The position numbers were made by a program, and so were the translations under genes. A model generated the notes under the pieces. It searched no databases. It was not told where the DNA came from and worked only from the letters and a program-made list of their open reading frames with translations. Below, in pieces: positions 23,158-33,444 of a stretch of 64,000 nucleotides of DNA. Origin of the DNA: Leptospira andrefontaineae (GTDB taxonomy: Bacteria > Spirochaetota > Leptospiria > Leptospirales > Leptospiraceae); assembly GCF_004770105.1 (NCBI RefSeq), contig NZ_RQEY01000005.1, positions 124,001-188,000 on the forward strand, written 5' to 3'. Position 1 is the stretch's first letter. The number at the start of each line of letters is the position of its first letter.

Positions 23158-23859
23158 TCAACCGCTGATCCAAATGATCGAAAAAAACAAAATTAACGGA
23201 AAGGCCCAAGTTAAGAATGCTCTGCCGTAGTTTTGCTGAAAGATCTGTTTAGACATTCGAATAAAAAAAGTGGCTTGAAGTATCAGTCCTACAACGAAGA
23301 ACATAAAAACGAACCCCAAAAAAGCAACCATGGTGAACATATCTCTTTTTAAGCTAGGTGGAATTATGTTTAAAAGTATGAGTATTGGGAAAAAGGAAAG
23401 TAATACGTAAAGATTACTCGAGAATACAATCCCTAAGATCCGTTTAAAAGACCTTTCCTTTTCTCCGAATATATATAATGCAAAATAGCTAATGGCTCCA
23501 GCACAAATTTCGAAAACAACTAGGGAGCCTAAAATCAGGAAAATATTATATGGGAAGGCATTTAACATATACATTAGTCTCGATATTCTTCCTTCTTCCA
23601 TGTTCTTTCTCATGATGTCTCCGTAGGTCAGGAGATAATCCAAATTAAAGAGAGAAATGGTAAAGTTAAAGAGGAAGTAAGCTAAAAGGAACCATAGGTG
23701 TATTTGCCGGGTCTTTCTTAGAAAATCGGTCGGAGTTTCCTTAAGGACAGATTCGGGTTTAAGATTGTAATTTAGATTTTCTTTGAATCCGTTTGTAAGG
23801 ATATTATTACGCAGCTTTCCGCTGGAATATTGTAAAAATTTACTTAGCTGGTTTATCAT
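23158..23859 (-). CDS. Polytopic membrane protein, Yip1-like
   Basis: A 233-residue protein with about five membrane segments in its C-terminal two thirds. A cytoplasmic N-terminus of about 50 residues precedes them. The pattern, with a central pair of long helices, resembles Yip1-domain proteins, but no diagnostic motif is present. It overlaps the preceding MORN gene by 20 nt, so the two are translationally linked. A role in assembling or localising the efflux complex is possible but not shown. Confidence 0.6.
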   Translation of the reverse strand: MINQLSKFLQYSSGKLRNNILTNGFKENLNYNLKPESVLKETPTDFLRKTRQIHLWFLLAYFLFNFTISLFNLDYLLTYGDIMRKNMEEGRISRLMYMLNAFPYNIFLILGSLVVFEICAGAISYFALYIFGEKERSFKRILGIVFSSNLYVLLSFFPILILLNIIPPSLKRDMFTMVAFLGFVFMFFVVGLILQATFFIRMSKQIFQQNYGRAFLTWAFPLILFFSIIWISG

Positions 23860-24514
23860 TTATCCATTTTCCTTGATATAATAATTTTCCGGTTTCGTTT
23901 TTGAGAATTCCAATACCTTCTCTTCTACCTGCTTTCCATTCTCCCAAATAAACACTTCCATTCTCATATCGGAAAGCACCACTGCCGTCGAAGATAACCC
24001 CTTTTTTGTAAATACCTTTAAATTTGTTGCCGTCAGCTAAGGTTAGGGTCCCTATACCATCTGGTTCATCTTCATTCCATCTGGCTTTTAAGCGGCTTCC
24101 ATCATTCCAAGTAAAGATACCTTCTCCTTGCTTTCTATTATAGAAGAAGATCCCTTCGTAGGTAGATCCATCCGGATATCTATAAAGTCCTTTTCCGTGT
24201 TTTAATCCGTTTCGCCATTCGCCTCTATACATATCGCCGTTTTCATTTTTAAACAAACCTAATCCATGGGGGCGAGAATTTAATACGTAGCCCTCGTAAT
24301 AATCTCCTCCTCTAAATTTCATTTTGGAGAAACCGGTGGTACAATCTCCGGAAAGACAATCAAATCTTGTGGAGACCCGATATTGTACGAAACCGAAAAG
24401 AAGTAGCAGGATGAATATCGCTAAAGATATTAGTTTTCTCCGTTTAGTTGAAAATAAAAAGGATCTTGTCGTATCTAAAAATCTGTAAATGGTTGGTTTA
24501 AAATCTATTTTCAT
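23840..24514 (-). CDS. MORN-repeat membrane-anchored protein
   Basis: A 224-residue protein with one N-terminal membrane segment (about residues 27-45), followed by about six MORN repeats from residue 70 onward with the recurring Y-x-G-x-(W/F)-x2-G-x2-x-G pattern (for example YRGEWRNGLKHGKGLYRYPDG). MORN repeats bind lipids or proteins. The repeat domain is predicted to be outside the cytoplasm. It lies 26 nt after the second RND gene and overlaps the Yip1-like gene, so it belongs to the same operon. Confidence 0.82.
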   Translation of the reverse strand: MKIDFKPTIYRFLDTTRSFLFSTKRRKLISLAIFILLLLFGFVQYRVSTRFDCLSGDCTTGFSKMKFRGGDYYEGYVLNSRPHGLGLFKNENGDMYRGEWRNGLKHGKGLYRYPDGSTYEGIFFYNRKQGEGIFTWNDGSRLKARWNEDEPDGIGTLTLADGNKFKGIYKKGVIFDGSGAFRYENGSVYLGEWKAGRREGIGILKNETGKLLYQGKWINDKPAK

Positions 24515-24540
24515 AATCCGTTAATCCCAAAAGCAGTATA

Positions 24541-27435
24541 TTATTTGGTTCTAAATTGAAATTTTATTACATTCCGTCTGTTAAATTCCTTCACAAGCCA
24601 TTCAACTAGACGGTTTGAAAAGTTGAAAGATGGAACTAAGAGAAATTTTGCCAAGGTCAGTCCTAAAAGAAGCTGAAGTTCTATATTTCGTAGAAATTCA
24701 CCTCCCTGTCTTGCGAAAATAAGTAGAGGAAGCGAGAATAAAAAGATCCATTTTAATAGCTCATCGATTTTTTCCGTATATAGAGATATGTTCTCTTTAT
24801 CGGTTAAAAATATAATATGAGAAAACAGGAATACCAGGCAGATATTAGATCCGATATAGTTACCTAGATCGATTTTTCCCTCAGCAAATGCGGATATTGC
24901 GAAAGTACTAATATATATGATAGAAATGGAAAATACATGTTTGAGAGCGAGTGTTAAGGATTCTGAATACGACGCGAACGCGAAGAACAGGATCGCTAAG
25001 TTCAAGAATACGGAAAGTAAAAATCTAGAACCGGATTTGGAGATTCTTCCGATTTTATCGTTTAGTTCTATGCGATAACCTTCCGGTAAATATGAGGCGG
25101 CTGCCTTTTTGATTTCTAATAATGCGGAAGAAGGGGAAGTAAAATCGGTTTTTACAGAAAAGGAGAGGACTGGTCGTTTATTTTTTCTATAAAGTTTTAC
25201 CGGGGCCTTTCCTTCTTTGGGTTCATAGGAACCTTCTAAGGAAGCTAATTTGCCGAATTGGCTTCTGATCAAATACTTATTTAGCTGACTTTCAGTTTGC
25301 CTATATTCTTTCGCAGATCTGATCCTTATATCTGTTTCTCTGCTTTCTTCCGTGTAGCGGCTAACAATTGCTCCTTGAACGATTGTTTTTAAGAAGCCTC
25401 CTATTTCAGCGCTGTTGATCAGATTATCCCTATTATTAATCTCTAATCTAAGTTCATCTCTGGGGGATTTGAAATTCATTACAACTTCTTTTACACCCTT
25501 TACCGTTCCCGCAGACCGCGCGATCTCCGGAACGATTGCGTTTAATTTTTCACTAGAATCTCCGATTACGTCCATTGATATCTCTTGGACCCTTCCCATT
25601 TCGGATTCTTGAGTGAAATAACAAAAGGCAGGATTTTGATCTCCAACTACTTTTTTAAGGTTTTCGATCCTATTTCCTTCGAACAAGCTGTTAGTCTTGT
25701 AGTTAATTATTAAGAAGGCGTGAGAAGGACTTATTTGGGTAATTACTTCTTTAACTCCCTTTAGAGTTAGTATCTTATCTTCGACCTTTTGAGACGTTTC
25801 ATTCGTAAAGGAGAACCCTGTACCGGAAGGAAGGTCTATATAACCGAAAATTCGATCATTTTCTAAATTAAAAAAAAGTTCCTTTTTTGAAGACCAAATC
25901 TTATGGAGGGAAAAAAGTAAAAGAACAAGGCATAATAAAAATTTAATGAATTCTTTTTTATTCAATACTTCATTAGGGGACACAACGATTGGATAATTTA
26001 TTGTTCCGACCGGATTTGAATACAATGCAAATCCATATTTTACCTTTAAATGATTGATCGAGTTTGTGAGAAAATCGCCGGTATAAAAGATAAAAAGGAA
26101 ACTGATCGTGGATAAGATTCCTATTTCAAAAAGATTTTTCATCAAGGAGGGATCATGTAAGTAGGATGTTAGAAAAATTCCAGGCAATAATATTGATGAA
26201 AAGATCAAATCTATACGGGGTATTTCCTTCTTTTTGCCTGTCATCTTCTTGAGATTCAGGCAATAGAAAACACCAACTAATATCGATATAATAGGCAGTA
26301 GATCGAACTCCTTTTTTCGGATGAAACTTAAGAAAGAAAAAATAAAAAAGAGTAATAAACTTTGTATTACGACAGAAATTAAACTTCCGGAAATTTCCTT
26401 TTTATTTTTTAAATAATGCAGGCAGAGTAGGGTCGAAAGACCGATGAAGCTGAAGAATATGATGTTTTGGTAGGTTGTTCCTACCGCCTCAGCACGATCA
26501 TATATTAATCTAATATGATATTCCTCACTTCTTCTTTTTTCGATTAATTTTTGGATTTCGGAAGATAGTCTTAAAACATTTGCTCCGTGTTTTACGTAGA
26601 TATAAAGCCCTATATTTTCTTTTCCATTGATCCTAGAAGAACTATCCTCGTCCCTGTAAGAGTGTGTTACATCAGCGACATCTTTTATTAATACTATTCG
26701 GTTAGAATTGAGTCCTAAGATAGGCAAACGACGGATTTCATCCAAACTTTCGAATTTGCCCGTTAAACGGACTTTTCGCAAAATGCCACTTGCTTCTACT
26801 TCTCCTATCGTTGAATTGATATTATAACCTTGAACACTTCTTTGAAGATCCGAAAAGTTAATTCCATAACCGCTTAGTTTCTGCATATCGCAAGAAATAA
26901 GTATTTCAGTGATCTTTCCTCCGGAAATGGAAACCTTGCTGATCCCTTCTACTCCTTCGATTTCCTTTTTTAATTCGTTATCGGCGAATGTCCTTAATTC
27001 TTTTAAACTGATTTGGGAAGAATTCAAAGATAGGACCAATACCGGCATTTCATCCGGATCGTAGTTAAGGATGAGAGGTTTTCTTGAGTCTTTCGGAAAT
27101 TTTGCGCTCGCAATCTCTATCTTTTCCCTTAACTCTAAACCTTTCATCAGCATTTCCGAATTGCTTTCAAACTCTATCCTTATTTGGGATAATCCCTTTT
27201 CGGAATATGATCTCATCTCGACAATCCCGCCGATCCCGGAGATCTGTTCTTCTATTGGAACAGTGATTATACTTTCTACCGTTTCAGCATCTGCTCCTGG
27301 ATATTCTACGCTAATCGTAAATCCTGGGTATTTGAAAGTTGGGAATAGCCCGTAACTCAAAGATAAGGAAGAAGCTAACCCTAAAACAAGGATTCCAGAT
27401 AAGATCATCCATGAGGTTATTGGATTTAGCTTCAT
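24541..27435 (-). CDS. RND-superfamily permease subunit, degenerate (no TM4 proton-relay acids)
   Basis: A 964-residue RND protein with the usual two-fold layout: membrane helix, large periplasmic porter domain, membrane bundle, then repeated. The N-terminal porter region (FTISVEYPGADAETVESIIT) is clearly AcrB-like. The membrane bundle is shorter and divergent. The TM4 segment reads LVGVFYCLNLKKM where AcrB-type pumps have GLLVDDA, so the proton-relay Asp pair is missing. It overlaps the intact RND gene by 4 nt. The likely role is a non-energised partner in a hetero-trimeric pump, as suggested for unequal pairs such as MdtB/MdtC. Pseudogenisation is unlikely because the full frame is intact. 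Confidence 0.85.
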   Translation of the reverse strand: MKLNPITSWMILSGILVLGLASSLSLSYGLFPTFKYPGFTISVEYPGADAETVESIITVPIEEQISGIGGIVEMRSYSEKGLSQIRIEFESNSEMLMKGLELREKIEIASAKFPKDSRKPLILNYDPDEMPVLVLSLNSSQISLKELRTFADNELKKEIEGVEGISKVSISGGKITEILISCDMQKLSGYGINFSDLQRSVQGYNINSTIGEVEASGILRKVRLTGKFESLDEIRRLPILGLNSNRIVLIKDVADVTHSYRDEDSSSRINGKENIGLYIYVKHGANVLRLSSEIQKLIEKRRSEEYHIRLIYDRAEAVGTTYQNIIFFSFIGLSTLLCLHYLKNKKEISGSLISVVIQSLLLFFIFSFLSFIRKKEFDLLPIISILVGVFYCLNLKKMTGKKKEIPRIDLIFSSILLPGIFLTSYLHDPSLMKNLFEIGILSTISFLFIFYTGDFLTNSINHLKVKYGFALYSNPVGTINYPIVVSPNEVLNKKEFIKFLLCLVLLLFSLHKIWSSKKELFFNLENDRIFGYIDLPSGTGFSFTNETSQKVEDKILTLKGVKEVITQISPSHAFLIINYKTNSLFEGNRIENLKKVVGDQNPAFCYFTQESEMGRVQEISMDVIGDSSEKLNAIVPEIARSAGTVKGVKEVVMNFKSPRDELRLEINNRDNLINSAEIGGFLKTIVQGAIVSRYTEESRETDIRIRSAKEYRQTESQLNKYLIRSQFGKLASLEGSYEPKEGKAPVKLYRKNKRPVLSFSVKTDFTSPSSALLEIKKAAASYLPEGYRIELNDKIGRISKSGSRFLLSVFLNLAILFFAFASYSESLTLALKHVFSISIIYISTFAISAFAEGKIDLGNYIGSNICLVFLFSHIIFLTDKENISLYTEKIDELLKWIFLFSLPLLIFARQGGEFLRNIELQLLLGLTLAKFLLVPSFNFSNRLVEWLVKEFNRRNVIKFQFRTK

Positions 27436-30400
27436 TTCTTTTTGGCTTTTTCTGGGTGAAGAACGATCGGAATGATGTTTATGGAATGGAGACGATAGAA
27501 GAAGACAGGAAGTAAGAATAGACTAAATACGAAAGAGGAAAGTAGTCCTATGATAACTACGATTGCCATTGGGGATTGAAATTCAGCGCCTCGTTGGAGT
27601 TCGAATACGACGGGAAGTAAACCCAACATACTGGTCAAATTATTCATGAGAATCGGGCGAAGGACAATCTTTCCGCTTTCCAAAGCGGCCTTTTTGTTAC
27701 TTAAACCTTCCTTTTTCATAAGAATTAAGTATTCATAATATAAGGATGCATTATCGACTACAACGCCTAATAACAACACTAATCCTAAGAAAGCGCTTAT
27801 ATTGAAACTTTTTCCGAAAAGGAATAAACCGGGAAAGATCCCTATAAACATTAGAGGGATCGTACAGATCATTACTAAAGAAACTTTTAGAGATTGGAAC
27901 TGACTGGCAAGAAGCATGTAGATCAACAACGCAGCCATGAGGAATGCAAATAATAGATCCTTATAGGACTTTTCGATATTTTCCTTTTCCCCACCGAAAC
28001 GTATGGAATAACCTGGCGGTAATTTGATCGACGATACGATACTTTCTATCGTGGAGATGTCGGAATCTTCTTTTAATTCACCATAAATTGCATTGATCCT
28101 TGAGTTTCCCGATCTTAAAACAGAACTTTGTGAATCTATTTCCTTGATCTCTCCGATTTGGGAAAGGCGAACCAATTCTCCTGTCGGTGTTTTTACATTC
28201 ATATAGAAGAATTTTTCAACAGAATCTATATCTTTTTTTCTGAAACTAATCCGAACATCCAACTCTTCTCCATCTAATTTAACTCTTGTTATATTCGATC
28301 CGAAATTTGCGGTCCTTACGTAACCTGCTAGATATTCGTTCGTTAGGTTTAAGGAAGTCGCTTTTACTGGGTCGAATTCGATCGCGTATTCTTTCCTGGT
28401 TTCCTCCATGCTGGAGCGAATGTCGACTGCCGCTTTGGCGGATTGGATTTTTTGTATGATCGAACTTCCGATATTTCTTAAGGTTAAGAGATCTTCCCCA
28501 TGAATTTCTAGATTAAGTCTACCTGCTTCGGGAGAAAGTATATTAGCTACGATATCTCCCCCATTTTCATAAATAATTTTTACTCCAGATAAAGAATTAA
28601 ATTTATTTCGGTATTTTTCTATCAGTCCTTTGGTGGAGGCGCGGCTATTATCCTTTAGGATCACTCTTATTGTTGCTTTATTGGACCCGGCTCCGCCTTT
28701 TTTCTTAGCGATGAAATCATCTTTTTCGTATCCAATCTTCGAAATCAAATGTTCTATAGATGAGTTCTCGGATAAGGTCCTTTCCATGGATTCCGTAATA
28801 TCCGTAGTTTTTTGGAGAGATGTTCCTTGAGGTGTTTCTATATGGATCGTGAATTCCCCGTTGTCCACATTCGGCATAAATTCTTTGGGCAATACGCATA
28901 TGAATTGAAGCGATAATAGGAGGCCCAATCCTAAATAGAATATTAACTTTTTAGGATTATCTAGATATTCAGAGATCCTTTTTTCATAATTTCCAAGTAT
29001 TTGTTCATATATAGATTCGGATTTGAGGAATACGTTCTTTTCTAACCATGGAGACTCGATGGAGAAATTTTGTAAGGTAACGTAAAGTGTAGGAATTATG
29101 GAAATCGAAGCTATAAAGCTTACCAAAATAGAAATCACAATGGCTACTGCCATTTCCGAAAATAGGATCCCAATAAAACTTTTTATAAATATGATCGGCA
29201 AAAATACGATCACTGTAGTCAAGGTAGCTGAAACTACTGAGCCAATTACCTCATTCGCGCCTTGAACTGCAGCATCGGAAACTCCTTTTCCTTTTTCTAG
29301 ATTCCTTTCAATCGAAGAAAAGATCACGTTGCTTGTATCGAATAACATTCCTATCCCAAGAGCTAACCCTCCTAAGGACATCATATTTAAGGAGATACCA
29401 GTTACGTAAAAACATAGAAAGGTCGCTAACAGGGAAGTGGGAATTATGCTAAGAAGAATGAAGGGGGTTTTTAGGTTACGAATGATAAAAACAAGAATTA
29501 AGAATGCCAAAAGTGCTCCAACAATTAGTGAAGACACCAAGCCTGAAACAGAATCCTTAATGAATACTGCTTCATCATAAACAACTTTTGCTTTTAACTT
29601 ATCCTTAAAACGTTCGTTAACGGAAACTAATTCCTGAGAAACCCTTTCCGAAAGTTCTACAGCATTTTTTCCGGATTCTTTATATAAATATAAAATTACA
29701 CAATCTTTTCCGTTATATCTAGAAATCCCAGTGCGTTCCTTATACAGGGTCTTAATTTCCGAGAAAGATGCGAGATCTATTGGGACACCTTGCTGATTAC
29801 TGCCTACGATTGTATCTCGAATATCTTGTAAGGAAGAATATTCTCCAATAGTACGTAGTAATAGATCTTTGTTCCCGACCTGAAGACTCCCAGCGGGTGA
29901 ATTGATATTGGAAGAGGTTACATATCTTTTTATATCTGGGATCGATATCCCATAAGCGTTCATTTTTTCAGAATCAATTTCTACTTTTACTTCTTTCTCA
30001 AACCCTCCGGAAATTTGCACATAAGCCATTCCCTCGATCCTTTCCAGATAAACCTTTACATTATCCCTGACAAAAGTTCGTATCGATTTGGAATCCTCTT
30101 CACTTTTAGGAAAAATGGCAATTTCCTGAAAGGAAGAAGCGGACGGATCAAATCTAGTCGCGATCGGTTTTCCCGCTTCTTGGGGAAGGGCATCCCTGAT
30201 AAGATCTATTTTTTCTCTCAGTTCGATAATTGCATAATCTACCGAAACGTTAAATGAAAATTGTACGGTGATGATGGACAACCCCTCCAATGATTCGGAG
30301 GTTATCTTCTCGATCCCTCCAACCGTTCCGATGGAATCCGTCAAAGGTTTTGTAATCATATTTTCCACTTCTTGAGGAGAAGCGTTCGGATAATCCGTAA

Positions 30401-30545
30401 TGACTGTGACTCTCGGAAATGAGATCTCGGGGAGAAGTGTTATTTTAATTTTTCCTAAAGCAATAATTCCGAAAAGAATTACAGCGGTCCAACCCATTAG
30501 GACGCTTACCGGTCTTTCAGTGCAGAATCGAATGAAGCCGATCAT
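27432..30545 (-). CDS. RND-family efflux transporter permease (AcrB-like)
   Basis: A 1037-residue inner-membrane antiporter of the HAE/AcrB type. It has about twelve membrane segments and two large periplasmic porter domains. In TM4 the motif is GMLFDTSNV (D403 kept, the second Asp replaced by Thr). In the second half the matching helix reads GVVVDNASLYYE. Typical sequences appear at the N-terminus (ITDYPNASPQEVENMITKPL). With the membrane-fusion protein (4-nt overlap upstream) and the TolC-like protein it should form a tripartite pump that exports drugs, lipids or other compounds. The substrate is unknown. Confidence 0.94.
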   Translation of the reverse strand: MIGFIRFCTERPVSVLMGWTAVILFGIIALGKIKITLLPEISFPRVTVITDYPNASPQEVENMITKPLTDSIGTVGGIEKITSESLEGLSIITVQFSFNVSVDYAIIELREKIDLIRDALPQEAGKPIATRFDPSASSFQEIAIFPKSEEDSKSIRTFVRDNVKVYLERIEGMAYVQISGGFEKEVKVEIDSEKMNAYGISIPDIKRYVTSSNINSPAGSLQVGNKDLLLRTIGEYSSLQDIRDTIVGSNQQGVPIDLASFSEIKTLYKERTGISRYNGKDCVILYLYKESGKNAVELSERVSQELVSVNERFKDKLKAKVVYDEAVFIKDSVSGLVSSLIVGALLAFLILVFIIRNLKTPFILLSIIPTSLLATFLCFYVTGISLNMMSLGGLALGIGMLFDTSNVIFSSIERNLEKGKGVSDAAVQGANEVIGSVVSATLTTVIVFLPIIFIKSFIGILFSEMAVAIVISILVSFIASISIIPTLYVTLQNFSIESPWLEKNVFLKSESIYEQILGNYEKRISEYLDNPKKLIFYLGLGLLLSLQFICVLPKEFMPNVDNGEFTIHIETPQGTSLQKTTDITESMERTLSENSSIEHLISKIGYEKDDFIAKKKGGAGSNKATIRVILKDNSRASTKGLIEKYRNKFNSLSGVKIIYENGGDIVANILSPEAGRLNLEIHGEDLLTLRNIGSSIIQKIQSAKAAVDIRSSMEETRKEYAIEFDPVKATSLNLTNEYLAGYVRTANFGSNITRVKLDGEELDVRISFRKKDIDSVEKFFYMNVKTPTGELVRLSQIGEIKEIDSQSSVLRSGNSRINAIYGELKEDSDISTIESIVSSIKLPPGYSIRFGGEKENIEKSYKDLLFAFLMAALLIYMLLASQFQSLKVSLVMICTIPLMFIGIFPGLFLFGKSFNISAFLGLVLLLGVVVDNASLYYEYLILMKKEGLSNKKAALESGKIVLRPILMNNLTSMLGLLPVVFELQRGAEFQSPMAIVVIIGLLSSFVFSLFLLPVFFYRLHSINIIPIVLHPEKAKKK

Positions 30546-32026
30546 CTATCGCTGGATATAGGATTTACGGAAATACCGCTTCTAAGTTGGGACAGTCTAT
30601 CTGTTACGACCAAATCACCGGTTTGTAATCCTTCTTGAACGACTACATTCCCATCCTTTTGTTGCCCTAATTTTAATTCCGCTTTATACGCTTTTCCATC
30701 TCGAACGACAAACACACTTCCCGTGATACCGTCTTCATTGAATAAAACGGAAGTATTCGGTAAAACTATACTCGGTTCTGCAGTTCCGGTGGAAACGTTA
30801 GCCCGAATGAACATTCCGGGTTTTAATCTTTTATCACCATTATCTACGATTGCTTTTATCTCTACAGTATGGCTCTTTTGATCGATTAGAGGACTGATCA
30901 ATTGGACTTTTCCGGAAAATAAGACTTTCTTATATACGTCTGCGGAGAAGTCGACCTTCATCCCTCTTTTTAATTGTACAGATTCACTTTCCGGAACATT
31001 GAAGGTAGCATAAACATATCTAACGTTGATAACGGAAAGAACATGCTGTCCGGATCCGCTGCTTGCAAGAAGTTCCCCTTCTGTTTTAAATTGTTTTGCT
31101 ACTACTCCGTTGATAGGCGAATAAGCTATCGATTCTTTAAGAAGTAAATTTGTGGATTTAGCCTGAGCCGCATGGGCCTTATATACTCCCTCTGCGACTT
31201 CTAATTCGGCTTTCTCCATTAGAGTATTGATTTCTTGCAGAGTCTTGGTTCGTTCTTCTTTGGTGTCCGGAACGGCGAGACCATTTCTAATAATGTCTTC
31301 GTCCGTAAGTCCTATTCTTTTTATCTCTAAATCTCTTTCTGCGATTTGATATGCACTTTCTTTGCCGTTTAAATTTAGTTTGGCGTTTTCAAATTCTTCC
31401 CGACTAAATCCTCCGGCTTTATAAATTTCTTCAATACCTTGGAAGGTGACCTTGGATTTTTCCAAGTCTTGTCTGTTTTTTTCAAGGATCGTTTTAGCTT
31501 TTTCGTATTCGTGTATTCTTGCTATTACGGCACCTTTAGCCTTCTCGTATTTTTCTTTTGCCAATTTTACTTGGGCTTTGGAGGACTCCATAGTAGCTTC
31601 CTGCTTCATAAGCTCTAGCTCTAAAGGCATTGTTTCCATTTTAAATAATTTTTGGCCGAGAGAAACTTCTTCCCCTTCCTTTACATACATTTTCTCTATT
31701 CTGCCGGCTATTTTCGAGAATACGTCCACCTTTTCCATGTAATCCACGACTCCTGATGCGTTTACGGAAGGAGTAAAAGGTTTTTGTGATACGGTTATTA
31801 CAGATACGGATAATGCATCGGTTTGTATTTCAGAGCCATCGATATCCGATTCGGAAGATCCAAAGGAAAAAGGCTTACTTAATATCGAGGAAACCTTTTT
31901 TAAGGATCTACTACCGGATCTTTTAGAGATCCTGCTAATAAGGAATGACACAACAATGTATACACCAAAAGAGATTAGGAGGATTTTCCCGATTTTTGAA
32001 CTTAATACTTTTCTTATGAATGCCAT
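30542..32026 (-). CDS. Membrane-fusion protein (RND periplasmic adaptor)
   Basis: A 494-residue adaptor linking the RND pump to the outer-membrane channel. One N-terminal membrane segment (about residues 13-31) is followed by a barrel-sandwich/lipoyl half (VDVFSKIAGRIEKMYVKEGE), a long coiled-coil hairpin at about 135-300, the second lipoyl half (AYSPINGVVAKQFKTEGE), a beta-barrel and the membrane-proximal domain. The membrane anchor is a plain helix, not a lipobox. It overlaps the RND gene by 4 nt. The hairpin is long, consistent with reaching a TolC-like channel. Confidence 0.93.
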   Translation of the reverse strand: MAFIRKVLSSKIGKILLISFGVYIVVSFLISRISKRSGSRSLKKVSSILSKPFSFGSSESDIDGSEIQTDALSVSVITVSQKPFTPSVNASGVVDYMEKVDVFSKIAGRIEKMYVKEGEEVSLGQKLFKMETMPLELELMKQEATMESSKAQVKLAKEKYEKAKGAVIARIHEYEKAKTILEKNRQDLEKSKVTFQGIEEIYKAGGFSREEFENAKLNLNGKESAYQIAERDLEIKRIGLTDEDIIRNGLAVPDTKEERTKTLQEINTLMEKAELEVAEGVYKAHAAQAKSTNLLLKESIAYSPINGVVAKQFKTEGELLASSGSGQHVLSVINVRYVYATFNVPESESVQLKRGMKVDFSADVYKKVLFSGKVQLISPLIDQKSHTVEIKAIVDNGDKRLKPGMFIRANVSTGTAEPSIVLPNTSVLFNEDGITGSVFVVRDGKAYKAELKLGQQKDGNVVVQEGLQTGDLVVTDRLSQLRSGISVNPISSDR

Positions 32027-32044
32027 AATTTTTACGGGAATTTG

Positions 32045-32704
32045 TTAATGTTTACGAGAGATTTTTTCCGATTTTTCGGAGGTTCCATCCATATCTCTTC
32101 CGGAAAGAAGTTTATATTGGTTTTTATGAAATTCCGCTTTCTTGCCCAGTTTAGCCTTCTCATAAATCTCGGCCAGTCTTTCGTGTGCAAGCGCAAGTTT
32201 AAATCGGTGCGAAACTATTCTTTCGTAAGTAGCGATTGCTTGGTCCGTTTTTTGGGACTCTTCCAATAATCGTCCGCTTATAAAAAGTACCTCGGGGTTT
32301 TCTGATTCTTTGGAAAGATATAGATGAAGGTTATCTACGATTTCCTTGCTTAAGGGCCGGGAAGCGAATTGGGATTTTATAATCCAATTTAAGGCGTTCC
32401 AATTGGTTTCATCCTCTTCGAATGCTTCCTTGAAAATTGTTTCGGATTCCTTAAACTTTCTATCGTAATAAAGTAATTTTCCGATGAGAAGCCTGATTTC
32501 TTTATAGTTTGGATCTTCCGAATATATTTCCCGAAAAACTTTTAACGCTTCCTGTCTTTTGTTCAATAAGAACAGATCCAAGCCCTGTTTGTATTTTTTG
32601 TCCATTTCCTCTTCGGAAGGAGAGCAGGAGTAGATTTCTAGTGTAAGTAGTATTATGAGTATACGAACGGAATTTTTGATAAGAAATTTAGAATGGAATT
32701 TCAA
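32045..32704 (-). CDS. TPR-repeat lipoprotein
   Basis: A 219-residue lipoprotein. The signal peptide ends in EIYSC (Cys27), which fits a relaxed spirochete lipobox. About four TPR units follow (residues about 35-200). The start codon is TTG at 32704, with an AAGG upstream and no better ATG. It lies between the LpoB-like lipoprotein and the membrane-fusion gene. A scaffold or partner of the pump in the periplasm is plausible. Confidence 0.75.
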   Translation of the reverse strand: MKFHSKFLIKNSVRILIILLTLEIYSCSPSEEEMDKKYKQGLDLFLLNKRQEALKVFREIYSEDPNYKEIRLLIGKLLYYDRKFKESETIFKEAFEEDETNWNALNWIIKSQFASRPLSKEIVDNLHLYLSKESENPEVLFISGRLLEESQKTDQAIATYERIVSHRFKLALAHERLAEIYEKAKLGKKAEFHKNQYKLLSGRDMDGTSEKSEKISRKH

Positions 32705-32728
32705 GCTAAGCTGCCTTGGTTTATTCAG

Positions 32729-33433
32729 TTATCTTTTGTTCAACTTATCGGCTATGTTGGAACAGATGTCCTTTAAATGATCAGCATCCGAAAAATTTTT
32801 ATTTTCGGATGTATAGGAGATAGTTCGTACCATTTTGCCGGTTCTGTCGAAAACATCAATAAATACTAATGTTGCTGTTTTCTTGTCCAAAATATTCCCG
32901 TTATCCGCCAAGGAAAAAGATCCTTGCAGATAGTAATCGAATCCGAAAGAGCTCAAGCCCTTGATCTCGGACTCGCTCAATAGTTTATTACTTTTTTCCT
33001 GTTTAGCAGCGGGGGCTGAAGGTTGAAGACTTTTGGTCATTTCCTGCATCGCGTTTTGCACATTTGTATCCGTTTCTGCTACTGGATTCGAAGAAGCAGG
33101 GTTACTACTGCCTTGTTTGTTCGCTGAGCCTTCCTGGGACGGAACAGAGTCGTCCGATTGTATGACAGCGTTTCCAGATCGAATGATCTCGAATCTGAGC
33201 ATACTTACGAAATTTTTGATCCGATAAGGATCGAATCTTAGATCGCGATTCTCAATATATCCGATCATGATCTGGGACTTGGCCTTTTCCGGTTTATCAG
33301 CCGATCTAATATTCGTAAACTTATCGAAGCCGATCGATGATAGTATGGAACATCCTGGGAAAAGATAAACAATCGAACAAATAGTTGCTATATGAAAGAT
33401 TATGAATTTATGATTAAGTATCCGGTTTTTCAT
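32729..33433 (-). CDS. LpoB/FlgO-like lipoprotein
   Basis: A 234-residue lipoprotein with lipobox LFPGC (Cys28). A low-complexity Ser/Pro/Gln linker at about residues 98-150 splits an alpha/beta domain: RFDPYRIKNFVSMLRFEIIR before it, and FGFDYYLQGSFSLADNG with TATLVFIDVFDRTG after it. This layout resembles LpoB/FlgO-type proteins that use a TolB-N-like fold, but identity is tentative. AAGGA precedes the ATG. It is part of the efflux operon, 11 nt after the Ig-like lipoprotein gene. Confidence 0.65.
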   Translation of the reverse strand: MKNRILNHKFIIFHIATICSIVYLFPGCSILSSIGFDKFTNIRSADKPEKAKSQIMIGYIENRDLRFDPYRIKNFVSMLRFEIIRSGNAVIQSDDSVPSQEGSANKQGSSNPASSNPVAETDTNVQNAMQEMTKSLQPSAPAAKQEKSNKLLSESEIKGLSSFGFDYYLQGSFSLADNGNILDKKTATLVFIDVFDRTGKMVRTISYTSENKNFSDADHLKDICSNIADKLNKR

Positions 33434-33444
33434 TTTTCTATTCC

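Noticed and set aside
24541..27435. Second RND gene as a pseudogene
   Set aside because: The frame is intact over 964 codons and coupled to its neighbour; loss of specific acids alone suggests a changed role.
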